Below, piece by piece: positions 1 through 14,599 of a stretch of 64,000 bases of DNA. The DNA comes from Papio anubis (lineage: Eukaryota; Chordata; Mammalia; Primates; Cercopithecidae): the NCBI RefSeq assembly GCF_008728515.1, contig NC_044977.1, forward strand, positions 172,159,139 through 172,223,138. Direction: 5' to 3'. The stretch's first letter is position 1, and each line of letters starts with the position of its first letter. Position numbers and translations under genes: made by a program. The notes under the pieces are model-generated. The model was not told the DNA's origin and did no database searches. It worked only from the letters and a program-made list of their open reading frames with translations.

Positions 1-840
1 GAATAACTAATTCAAAAATATAATGAAATTTAAGAACAACCCCATTCATAGTAGCAAGATAACTAGAAATACTTCTAATAACATTGTGCAAGATCTTGAT
101 GGACAAAATTATAAAATTTATTAAAGAGAATAAACAAGACCTCAATATATGGGAAGATACATTCATACATGAAAACAGACAAAATTTATTTGGAGTTCAA
201 AGCAATTCCAACGAACATTTAAGTATATTTTGTCTATAAATGTGTGTGTGTGTATGTGTGTGTATGGAGGTTGACAAGTAGTTCTTATGGATGAATAAAA
301 GGCCAAGAATAGCCTATATAATTTTAAAGGAAAAAAGATCAAGAGGTATCTTAATACACCAAATATTTAGGTTTTATAAAAAAGATTTTGTAATTAAGAC
401 AACATGGTACTAGTGAAATGATAGTGAAATAGATCATCATCATGGAATAGAGAAGCCAAGAAGCACATCCATGTATATTTGGGAACTTGGTAGTGAGAGT
501 GAAGCCGCTGCATATCATTGACAAAAAATAGATGGTACTGTAAATTGTATGAAGGAAGGTAGATTTCTAATATAAAAAATACAACTTTTGAAAAAAGGAT
601 ATTGCTATGAACACAGTGTTGGGAATTGTACTTTAATCAGGACTTAAAAAGGCAAAAATTACAAATGAAAATATTGATACATTTGACTTCATCAAAATTA
701 AAGAACTACATGACAAAAGATAGCACAAACAAATTTTACAATAAACACTAGACTAAGAGAAGAGAAAATGTGTGTAAAAAGGAAACAATTCTAGAATGTA
801 TAAAGAGCTCCAACAATTAGTGAGAAAAATACAAACAACC
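1..840 (+). mobile_element. Old L1 (L1M/L1P-like) ORF2 3' half, decayed
   Basis: The sense strand reads like the late part of L1 ORF2, downstream of the reverse transcriptase core. The recognisable run goes from 'aactagaaatacttctaa' and 'caagatcttgatggacaaaa' near 65-110, through 'gggaagatacattcatacatg' near 150, to a decayed ORF2 tail near 830. The frame is broken everywhere and no ORF survives, so this is a fossil. It begins before the window. A (TG)n tract at 241-266 interrupts it. The exact subfamily was not determined. Confidence 0.75.
241..266. repeat. (TG)n microsatellite
   Basis: Alternating TG with one TA interruption, lying inside the decayed L1. It is a candidate length polymorphism. 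Confidence 0.85.
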
Positions 841-894
841 AAATAAAAGTTGGTATACAATATGAATCCCATGGATACATTTCAAAACTTTATT

Positions 895-1178
895 TGGAGT
901 GAAAAAAGCAAGGTTTGCTTATAAGTGGGAGCGAAATGATGAGAACATATGGACACATAGAAGGGAACAACACACGCTGGGGCCTACTGGATGGTGGAGT
1001 GTGGGAGGAGGGAGAGGATCAGGAAAAATAACTTGGGGGTACTAGACTTAATATCTGGGTGATCAAATAGCTTGTACAACAAACCCCCATGACACAAGCT
1101 TACTTATGTAACAAACCTGCACTTGTACTCCTGAACTTAAAATATAAGTCAAAATAAAAAGAAAAAAAAAAGAAAAAA
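895..1178 (+). mobile_element. L1P 3'UTR and A-rich tail, sense
   Basis: The stretch has 'ttataagtgggagc', then a 'gaacaacacacgctggggcc' block, then a 'gtaacaaacctgcac' block. It ends 'cctgaacttaaaatataag' before an A-rich tail at about 1144-1178. That is the standard order of a primate L1 3'UTR. It may be the 3' end of the same insertion as 1-840 with a large internal deletion, or a separate copy; the poorly matching 840-895 junction does not decide. Non-functional. Confidence 0.8.
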
Positions 1179-1179
1179 A

Positions 1180-3064
1180 TGAAAATACAGAGTGATACCT
1201 TACAATATCAATTACATAACATTTAATTAAAAAACCCCTGTGTATTGTTTATATGATTTACATACAAATCGAAAGCATAAACACATGGGCTTAATGGCTA
1301 CTCTCCTACTTCAGAAGAGTGTTTTTTTGGGGGACAGAGGGAAATAAATCTAGATAGTCACAAAGCATAATTCAATTGAATTAATACATTTTAATCTTGA
1401 AAATATAAAATGTATGAGGCAAAAAAAAAAAATCAAAATTGAATTCTGGCACTGCTTCTGAGTTAATAAAATGTTAATATTTGTCCGTATTTGAGAAGTA
1501 ACAACCCAGAGGCAGCCTTCAAATCTTTGCTTCTGAAATTAGATCTTGAGTCACATCTCAAAAGTAGCCAGGCTGCATGTAACCTGCGTGTCATGGATTG
1601 TTTATTTCTCATTGACTCAGATCTTAATCTCTCTGAACTCAGTCAAAGCCTCTGCTTCTTGTTGGGGCGAGCCCTGCCTGTACAGTTCTTACAGGACTAG
1701 GGTAGAAGGTGGAAGTGTGTCTTCTTTGTAGCCATGGGTGTGTGAAGCCAGAGAAGTCACTAGTCAGAGAAGCCCCTAGTCAGTAGAAGCAAGAGGTATG
1801 TAGATACTGGAAGCTCTTCCCAGCCTCAGATGCAAGGGACCCTTTTTATACACAGGTCAGGAGGATCTTTCCCATTTTGGCATCATTCTTTGTCTTTCTC
1901 CAAAGGCAAGCTAACTGTGTGACCCTGCCCTTAAAAAATGTATTTATTTGTATTTTTTTCCATTATAATGCTCTGTCCATAAAATGAGGATTCTATGGTT
2001 ATGGCAACTAGAAATGGAATATACATAAAGCCCTTTAACTCTATCTGGTTATTCTTGTGGTTAAGGTGATGACTCTATTCTTCCTCTATTTTGCCTCCCT
2101 TCCACCACAAGGTCTGGTTCATTTAAACAATTTCTCCTAAATTTAGTAGTTTAACTCTTATTTCTTTGGGTCAGATTTATGTCCTTCCCTAGATTCTCTT
2201 TCTGATCAACATTTGCACTCACAACATCTACCCACCTTTTACAAGTGTTCTCCTAAACTTTTACCTTACAAAAAGGATCCCATTCCCGATTGTTCCCTAT
2301 ATCATTTTCCTTTGTATTGCTTTGCTGCTTTTATACATTACTATCACAAGAATAGCCACATCCTCTATTACTAAAACTTGCCACACTAAACCATGTAAAT
2401 GTGCAACTTCTAATCCTCTCTTTCCAGGGTAATCTCCTCTTAACCATGCCCTGATGCTGGATTTAGAAATAACATGGTCTCATATCCAGATAGAGCTGTG
2501 ACCTAGTTCTTCAACCCATTGTTCTAAGGGTTGCATGTTACTGTGGTCCTTTTTGATTCATTGCCTCCTCTAATCATCACTCTCCACTGCTTTTGTAATA
2601 GGCACCAAGGCTCAGGGTAGTTCTCCATATGCCACATCCTGTATATTTCTTTTACCAAGCACCATTTCCCTTTTGTGGGAACACAGATGTGGAGACACAT
2701 ATCCTAGAGATGTCTAGACCGAGAGAATTCCATGTGCAGTTTTCAAATGTGTCCCTCCTAGGGCAATACAAGACCTGCATTCAAAATCACTACTCAAATT
2801 CCCAACAGAAAGACTTCTTAACCAATGTAAGGCACATTATAACGCATTGCTAATCATTGCTCTCATACCCAGATTATATATATATATATATAAAAATTTT
2901 TTTTTTCCAGAGGCTTTTTGTTTTTAATTTGGCTGGGGCCTTGTTATAATAAAAATACAAAGTAACCAGTAAGCCAATATGTAATAAAAATAAAAAGGAA
3001 AGAAATAGTTTTGAATATTGATATTACTCGCTTTCTTTTCCTGCAACCATTGTGACGTTTTTTA
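1180..3064. other. Mostly unassigned non-coding DNA
   Basis: No gene or confidently named repeat was recognised. The region contains two tandem 16-bp units at 1750-1781, an (AT)n run near 2875-2892 followed by a T-run, and short open frames without coding character. The 2040-2860 part is pyrimidine-rich and could be old retroviral or L2-type DNA, but no family was identified. Confidence 0.4.
1750..1781. repeat. Two tandem 16-bp units
   Basis: Units 1750-1765 (agagaagtcactagtc) and 1766-1781 (agagaagcccctagtc) are adjacent and differ at 2 positions. Confidence 0.7.
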
Positions 3065-3068
3065 CAGA

Positions 3069-3451
3069 TTTTTTTTTTTTTTTATTATAGTTTAAGTTCT
3101 AGGGTACATGTCACAACGTGCAGCTTTGTTATATAGGTATACATGTGCCATATTGTTGTGCTGCACTCATTAACTCATCATTTACATTAGGTATATCTCC
3201 TAGTGGTATCCCTCCCCCCTACCCCCTCCCCACAATAGGACCTGGTGTGTGATGCTCCCCTTCCTGTGTCCAAGTGATCTCATTGTTCAATTCCCACCTA
3301 TGAGTGAGAACATGCGATATTTGGTTTTCTGTTCTTGTGATAGTTTGCTGAGAATGATGGTTTCCAGCTGCATCCATGTCCCTACAAAGGACACAAACTC
3401 ATCCTTTTTTATGGCTGCATAGTATTCCACGGTATATATGTGCCACATTTT
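3069..3451 (-). mobile_element. L1P element A, 3' part (split by element B)
   Basis: A T-run at 3069-3083 is the antisense poly(A) tail. It is followed by the antisense 3'UTR and the end of ORF2 ('gtacatg', 'acctatgagtgagaacatg', 'catagtattcca'). Element A stops at 3451 inside ORF2 and resumes at 7554, where the sequence continues in register ('ccacattttcttaatccagt'). Element B was therefore inserted into it. A possible target duplication for element A is the short cagatt at 3065-3070 and 8610-8615, which is weak. Confidence 0.9.
3440..3451. repeat. Target-site duplication of L1 B, left copy
   Basis: gtgccacatttt is repeated exactly at 7554-7565, on the other side of L1 B. The duplicated bases belong to ORF2 of host element A. 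Confidence 0.9.
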
Positions 3452-7553
<4,102 letters not shown>

Positions 7554-8607
7554 GTGCCACATTTTCTTAATCCAGTCTGTCAGTGATGGACATTGGGGTT
7601 GATTCCAAGTCTTTGCTATTGTGAATAGTGCTGCAGTAAACATACGTGTTCATGTGTCTTTATAGCAGCATGACTTATAATCCTTTGGGTATATCTCCAG
7701 TAATGGGATGGCTGGGTCAGATATTATTCCTAGTTCTAGATCCTTGAGGAATGGCCACACTGTTTTCCACAATGGTTGAACTAGTTTACCGTCCCACCAA
7801 CAGTGTAAAAGGGTGTTCCCTGTTCTCCACATCCTCTCCAGCACCTGTTTTTTCCTGATTTTTTAATGATTGCCATTCTAATTGATGTGAGATGGTATCT
7901 CATTGTAGTTTTGATTTGCATTTCTCTGATGGTGAGTGATGATGAGCATTTTTTCATGTGTCTGTTGGCTGTATGAATGTCTTCTTTTGTGAAGTGTCTG
8001 TTCATATCCTTTGCCCACTTTTTGATGGGGCTGTTTTTTTTCTTGTAAATTTGATTGAGTTCTTTATAGGTTCTGGATATTAGCCCCTTGTCAGATGAGT
8101 AGATTGCAAAACTTTTCTCCCATTCTGTAGGTTGCCTGTTCACTCTGATCATAGTTTCTTTTGCTGTGTAGAAGCTCTTTAGTTTAGTTAGATCCCATTT
8201 GTCAATTTTGACTTTTGTTGCCATTGCTTTTGGTGTTTTAGACATGAAGTCCTTGCCCATGCCTATGTCCTGAATGGTATTACCTAGGTTTTCTTCTAGG
8301 GTTTTTATGGTTTTAGGTCTAACATTTAAGTCCATCTTGAATTAATTTTCATATAAGGAGTAAGGAAAGGATCCAGTTTCAGCTTTCTACTCATGGTTAG
8401 CCAATTTTCCCAGCACCATTTATTAAATAGGGAATCCTTTCCCCATTTCTTGTTTTTGTCAGGTTTGTCAAAGATCAGATGGCTGTAGTTGTGTGGTATT
8501 ATTTCTGAGGGCTCTGTTCTGTTCCATTGGTCTATATCTCTGTTTTGGTACCAGTACCATGCTGTTTTGGTTACTGTAGGCTTGCAGTATAGTTTGAAGT
8601 CAGGTAG
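7554..8607 (-). mobile_element. L1P element A, 5' part (continuation after nested L1 B)
   Basis: This resumes element A exactly after the duplicated 12 bp and covers the C-terminal third of ORF2. An open frame of 184 codons at 7781-8335 encodes the region ending in the Cys-rich motif (CWRGCGE), and a second frame continues to 7650. The stretch matches L1 with substitutions but few indels, unlike the younger element B inside it. It ends abruptly at 'gtcaggtag', a 5' truncation. Confidence 0.9.
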
Positions 8608-10108
8608 AGCAGATTATATTTTATCCCACGAGATCTCTTGCCACTTCTTTATATTTCTGTGTTTGATCCCAGACAACCTATCATGTAATCCATAGGAATA
8701 TGACTTCATAGCTCTGTAAATATCAATCCCTGATGGCTCTTCCACAATTTTGCAGATCATGTAGCTGAAGCACAAGTTAATCCATGAATCAGGAGCAACC
8801 CAGGATACTGTGGTTCAGTTGCAGAAAACACAGCAGGAGCCAAACATGTTACTAGGCTCCTAGATTCTCTTTACACTGGGTGTTACCACCATGGATGGAG
8901 GCATCAGATTTTAAATCTAAGAGCTTAGCAAAGTCAAAGGTCTGCCAAAACCATGAACTTATTCACTAACAAAGAAGTGAATAAGTTCAGATGTTTAAAA
9001 ACATTAATTTCACATCTAACCTTGAATATATATTTTTTTATGACGTATAAGGTGAAATTTTCCTCTGCTCCCCATCCCTAATCCTAGTCCCCCATAAGCT
9101 CTTGGGTTTTAACTATGGTTATCACTTTTTGTTGTTTATTTCTAGAAGGTTGTCCATACATTTTTAAAGACATTAACCATAAATAATACATAATATCATT
9201 CTGTATTTTGCTGATTTTTGTCTTTAATTCCGTAACATGCCTTTGCTGATTTCACCATGTTAGTATATGTAGATTCTGTTAGTTATAATTAGGTTCAGCT
9301 GATAATAGAAACCCACATATTACTGTGGCTAAAGAAGATAAAAGTTTATTTCTGTCTCCCACTTAAGATGTAGAAAGAGAGTCAAACTGGGACTGCTTTA
9401 GTGTTTCATATTACTGACCCAGCCTCCGTCCAGCTTGTTGTTCCATAGTTCATGACATCCCTTTTCAAGTTCATCACCTCATGATCCAAGATGACTCATG
9501 ATTCAAGATTGCCTAAACTCAAATCAGTTGGAGGGAGGACTTTTAAGATCATTTCCCTGAAGTTATAGATAACCTTCACACTTATGTACCATTGTCCAGA
9601 ACTTAGTGACATTGAATACCTAACTGCATGTGAGAACAGAACATATTATCTTTTAGGGAAGGTGGCCACAATCCCCAGCTAAAATCTTGGAGTTCTACTA
9701 TTGAGAATGAAGGGAAGGACAGTAATAGAGAGAAAACTCACAATTACATTTACCTAAATTTTTGACTGCTATGTGGTTAGAGTGTTTTGATCCTTTACTT
9801 GAAGAGAAATTAGGTAGAGGACAGAGGAGAGGAAGATAAATTCCTGATACTTGTAAAATATTGGCCATTTTTGATCATATATTGTATCAGTTTTCCCTTC
9901 CAAACTCATTCTCCACCTTCTCTTACTCCCTGTTCTTTGGTGATGAAGGCTAGCTGGGTGCTCCCTTCTCTACCTGGCTTTCCCCTCCATCCTCTTGCCC
10001 CTTTTGGCCTACAAGTGTTATAGTCTATTCCACCATTTATTTGGGCAATTTGTATGATTCCTATGGGGTTCGTTTTTTTCACCTCCAAAGTGTGAAACTG
10101 TCTGGATC
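8608..10108. other. No gene; contains a perfect hairpin and an old repeat
   Basis: A 14-bp perfect inverted repeat lies at 8954-8989. About 9290-9720 looks like an old interspersed repeat (it starts 'aatagaaacccacatattactg' and has an 'aagtttatttctgtctccc' block), but the family was not identified. The rest shows nothing recognisable. Confidence 0.4.
8954..8989. repeat. Perfect 14-bp inverted repeat with 8-nt loop
   Basis: Arms tgaacttattcact (8954-8967) and agtgaataagttca (8976-8989) are exact reverse complements, separated by aacaaaga. The sequence could form a hairpin or cruciform. No T-run or promoter links it to an RNA gene. Confidence 0.85.
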
Positions 10109-10226
10109 CGTGGTTCTCAAACATGAATGTACATCAGCATCACCTGGAAGGTTTGTGAACATTGAGTGCTGAGTTCTACCCCCAAATTTTCTGAATCCAC
10201 AGATCTGGGCCAATAATTTATATTTC
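10109..10226. mobile_element. MER5-type hAT element, left half
   Basis: It begins with the terminal sequence 'gtggttctcaaa' and continues 'catcagcatcacctgg' and 'ctgaatccacagatctggg', matching the MER5 family of non-autonomous Charlie/hAT elements. An L1 interrupts it. The right half, ending with the complementary 'tttgagaaccac', lies at 11383-11422. Confidence 0.85.
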
Positions 10227-11165
10227 TATTTATTTATTTCAATAGTTTTTGGGGAACAGGTGATTTTGGTTACACGGATAAGTTCTTTAGGGGCAATTTC
10301 TGAGATTTAGGTCACCCATCACTGAGAAGTATGCACTGAACCCCATATATATTCTTTTAACTCTCACCCCCTTTCCCATGCTTTCTCCTGAGTCTCTGAG
10401 ATCTATTCTATCTTCTTATGCCTTTGAATTTTCATAACTTAGCTCCCACTTATAATGAGAACATGTGATGTTTGGTTTTCCATTCCTGAGTTACTTCAGT
10501 TAGAATAATGGCCTCCAACTCCAGCCACGTTTCTGCAAATGCCATAATTTCATTTTGTTTTATGTCTGAGTAGTATTCCATGGTGTATATATACCACATT
10601 TTCTTTATCCACTTGTTGGTTGATAGGCATTTAGGTCGGTTCCATATTTTCACAACTGTGAATTATGTTGCTATACACATGTGTGTCCATGTGTCTTTTT
10701 TATATAATGGCTTCTTTTCTGTTGGGTAGATACCCAGTAGCAGGATTGCTGGATCAAATAGTAGTTCTACTTTTCATTCTTTAAGGAATTTCCATACTGT
10801 TTTCCATAGTGGTTGTACCAGTTTACATTCCCACATGCAGTGTAAAAGTGTTCCCTTTCACCACATCCATGCCAAGATCTATTTTTAAAATTTTTAAATT
10901 ATGGTGCTTCTTGCAGGAGTAAGGTGGTATCTCACTGTGGTTTTAGTTTGCATTTCTCTGATAATTAGGGACATTGAGCATTTCTTCATATGTTTGTTGG
11001 TGGTTTGAATATCTTCTTTTGAGAATTGTGTATTCATGCCCTTTGCCCACTTTTTGATGCATTTTTTTTTTTTTTTTTGCTTATTTGTTTGAGCTTCTGG
11101 TAGCTTCTGGAAATTAGCCCTTTGTTAGATGCATAGTTTGCGAATATTTTCTTTCACATAGAAAA
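10227..11165 (-). mobile_element. L1PB/L1MA-like element, 3' segment
   Basis: Antisense 3'UTR ('ttttggggaacagg', 'gtcacccatcactgag') followed by the ORF2 C-terminal region ('gagtagtattccatgg', 'gtagatacccagtagcagg'). The match to L1 ends at about 11165, where strand polarity flips. It belongs with 11166-11335. No frame is intact. Confidence 0.88.
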
Positions 11166-11335
11166 ACTCGTCTACATGTTGGCGTAGGCAAAAAATTCAT
11201 GACTAAGAACTCAAAAGCAAATTCAACAAAAACGAAAATAAATAAATGGGACCTAATTAAACTAAAAAGCTTCTGCACAGCAAAAGAAATAATGAGCAAA
11301 GTAAATAGATAACCCACAGAATGGGAGAAAATGTT
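11166..11335 (+). mobile_element. Inverted 5' segment of the same L1 (twin priming)
   Basis: This reads in L1 sense ('catgactaagaactcaaaag', 'aaactaaaaagcttctgcac', 'cagaatgggagaaaat'). It ends at the ORF2 position where the neighbouring antisense segment begins. The order (rc of the 3' part, then a sense 5' part ending at the breakpoint) is the signature of twin-primed L1 reverse transcription. Confidence 0.85.
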
Positions 11336-11380
11336 TATTTTTGTTTTGTGGGTACATAATCAGTGTATACATTTATAGGG
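11336..11380 (-). mobile_element. Short L1M 3'-end fragment
   Basis: 'gtgggtacataatcagtgta' followed by 'tacatttatagggta' resembles the antisense 3' end of L1MA/MB elements. At about 45 bp the family call is weak. Confidence 0.5.
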
Positions 11381-11382
11381 TA

Positions 11383-11422
11383 CTGATGCTGCTGGTCCAA
11401 AAACTAAACTTTGAGAACCACT
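11383..11422. mobile_element. MER5-type hAT element, right half
   Basis: 'gatgctgctggtcc' followed by 'ctttgagaaccact' completes the element begun at 10109. The terminal bases are the inverted complement of its left end. Confidence 0.85.
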
Positions 11423-13605
11423 CACTGAACCACTCACTGACTTAATTTCAACATCCTAATGTAGCATGGCTTCATTTAATTTTTCTCATGGATTAAGTGA
11501 TTCAGCTGATTATCTTTTTTAAGAACCTCTCTGAGAGTAGTAACAACAGATACTGTGCCAGGGCTGTCTAAATAACATGTCCTTGATATTGAATTATTAA
11601 GCAAAGTGGAAACTTGGTCAAAGCATCCACACTTGAACAAATAAAGTAATTCAATGCCAGGTCTAATTTTACAGTACACATTCAAGGATTTCCCTTGTGT
11701 ATAGTTCTTCAGTAGATTTCAATATCTAGATGTGTTAATTTTTTCTCTCAATTTTTATTTGGCTTGCCTCTGAATTCTATGTCTGGTCAAAGAATCAGAG
11801 TGTTGAAGAATATGCTTCCAAATATTTGTTTTGTTAACCCTTAGTAGACCCTCCAGAGACCACCTAAGACAGTTGCATCTTTTTATGTGGTGGGGAGAAT
11901 CAGAAGAGGTTTTAGGGGTAGGGCTTAGAAAGGGAAGGGACAATTGAAGTATAATTGCACTGTTTTTCCCACTCTTTCTACTTGATCATTCAGTGGAACT
12001 AAATAGGAAGTAATGTTTTGGGGCTATTGATATATAAGGAGGAAGCTAATAAATGCAGAGCAGATGTGTAGTAACACAATCAAATGATTTTCCCTCCATT
12101 GTGCTGATCAGCATTCAGGAAGTTTAACCTAAACTCTATATTTTTATATAAATATTATAAGTGCATACATAAAATATACAAGTATAATGAATGAACACAT
12201 GTAATATACATATCTGTGCTACATAACTGACAATATACTATTATTTTAGAATTTCTTATTAAAAACAGTAACAAAAATCAGTTTAAGTCAGGTGACTTAG
12301 ATTGTTACAGTTCACAGTCGTGTTTCATTCTGCCCTATATTATGATTATGTAGAAGCTAGTAATTTTGGTGGTTAATATGGGTCAAATGAATAGTCCCAA
12401 GAGGTGGTATGTGCCTGAGAACAGTCTACACAGGGTGGGCAGGTTCTGTTAAGAGCCAAGTGTCTACATGGTGGGCCTAGTAAAGCTTGTTTATGGAAGG
12501 CACGAGGGGACTTAAGCTAAAAAGTATCAAAAGTCACAGATAGAACAGGGACCAGAAGCAATGGCCAAAGTAACATGAGAAAAAGTTTAAAAGTAGCTAT
12601 TTTAACTGTTGATAAAGACTTTTTTCTCAGCAGACACTTGTCATCATGGCTAGATTCTATATGGGTTTGCTTTTGTCCTGGGCCAGTTGTACCTGATAAT
12701 TGATAAACACGTCTTAGCCACTTGATATAGTCTAAGTTTGTAGACCGAGATTCGTACCTGATTTTTCCTTCTCTGCCCAACAACTACTGCTAAGCTTTCC
12801 AGCATATATTAGGTAGTCAATAAATGTTGGAGTAAAACATACAAAATACCATTCAAGGAACCTTCATAGGCTAGTTTTATAAACTGTTACTGTTCTGACA
12901 GCCAGAGAGGTGATCTTTTATTTTGTTTTAATTTATTGATGTCAGGACCTACCATGAACATAGAGTTATATTGTGCAATTTTTCAATAGTAATGTGAATT
13001 TCAGTCAGCTGCGTGTTTCAGATCTACTAGGGTGTTTGCTAGCTATTCAATTCCTGTATGTTACATCCAACAACTGCCAACTTGAGCTCATTCATGTGAA
13101 TTTTTACTGACATTGAACACAATGCCAGTCTCTTAGATTTCTGTCAGTCCTTCACTGGGCATTTATTCATATCTTACCTGTTGATCTGTGAAAGAAAAGA
13201 AAAAGACACACAAGTCAGAGGGATGGAAGCAGGCATGTAACAGACTGCTTTATGATTTCCAGTTTCTAAAGTCTGCAGTCTTGGAAATTAAGTAGATAAG
13301 TCTGTGTTTTATTAAATCAGACTAAATGCTACCTGAGGGGTTTTATAACCAAAACTCAAAATATCTCTGGGTGTGTGGTGAGATGGACAGTATTCCAGTA
13401 GGAGTTGGTCTGGAATGGTGTTGGGGACATTATGCTAGTGGCACAGGAATGTTTCCTGATGTTACATCTTCTTACATCTTGTCTCCTTCTGAGGTAGGAA
13501 TGTAAACATTCTCACTTTACCAAGAACAATTCTGGATTTGATTGTGAGGAAAGACTAAAATATGAACTTTCTTAGAAAAAAGAGAGGTATATTATAGGAT
13601 TTAAT
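11423..13605. other. Unassigned non-coding DNA
   Basis: No gene, RNA gene or clear repeat was recognised. Short open frames of 60-90 codons show no family resemblance and no splice-flanked exon structure. Confidence 0.4.
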
Positions 13606-13740
13606 TCATTCATTCATGAAATATGCAATCACTGTCTAATGTGTGCCAGGTACTGTTCTAGATCCTGGGGATATATTAGTAAACAAAAACATACAGAAAT
13701 CCCTGCTGTTATAGAACTAATGATATCCTATGTCATCACC
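13606..13740 (+). mobile_element. L2 fragment
   Basis: 'attcattcattcatg', 'gtgtgccaggtactgttcta' and 'aaatccctgctgttatagaa' match the conserved L2 3' region ending in a variable target. Confidence 0.8.
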
Positions 13741-14387
13741 AAAGACTGGGGTTCTGGGGGACCCAAATCCAGTCTCTTTGCTTTTTCCCGCTACTTTTGT
13801 CATTGTGCTCCCTTATTCTTCCAGATCCCCCACATGTTGGAGGATTTGGCTACAAAGAGCATCTGTGCCTTCCATGTCAGGCCTTTCCCATTCAAGAAAA
13901 ATCACCCTCTTCCCTCCATTCTTAATGTGAAGCATCTTCTAATTGACCTGGCTTGGGTCATATGATTAAGTCATGTGCACATTTCCTGACCTACAACTGT
14001 GGGCTGCCAGGTTGTAGCTTTTATATACGGTTATCCACTCTTCAGTGTTAGAATTGGACAAGGAAGAGTGCTTTCAAAGAAGGAGGATGCTGCTTTCTGA
14101 GGGAGTAGTGTTGAGCAGATAAAATAATAGCAGTCTATTATGACACTCTCTTATAATACTACATTCCTTTTGGCATTAACGTTACTCTTGACATGACTTA
14201 TATTCTTGGACAAATTCCTGAGATCCTTGAGGACAGAGATTGTTTCATTTATCTGTATTTTCCTCAACTCAGGTAGCATAAAACCTTTCTCATAGGCAAT
14301 GCTTGGTAAATGATTACCAAAAGAATAAATGGCCTCAAGTTGTTGAAATTTATCTGCCATCTTGGAATACATCTAGAATTATAATGA

Positions 14388-14560
14388 AAGCTTATATTTA
14401 TTAAGCACTTACTCCATGTCAGGTGTTGTACTAAGTGCTTTACAACTATTCTGTCATTTAATCTGTGTAACAACTATATGCTGTATATATATTTTAAAAC
14501 TGTTATTTTCACATTTTGGTGGAGAAGCTAAGGCTTGGCAAGGATATTTTAATTTGTTTA
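14388..14560 (+). mobile_element. MIR fragment
   Basis: 'tattaagcacttactccatg' and 'taagtgctttacaactattc' match the MIR core, followed by a decayed 'gagaagctaaggc' counterpart of the 'gaggaaactgaggc' block. Confidence 0.78.
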
Positions 14561-14599
14561 AAGTTTCACAAAGTTACATTCTTCTGTGTTGGTACATCT

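Noticed and set aside
7781..8335. 184-codon minus-strand frame, longest in the window
   Set aside because: It is the C-terminal part of L1 ORF2 in a truncated, interrupted element, not a host gene.
13639..13965. 108-codon plus-strand frame
   Set aside because: It starts inside an L2 fragment and continues into unremarkable DNA without a domain or splice signals that stand out.
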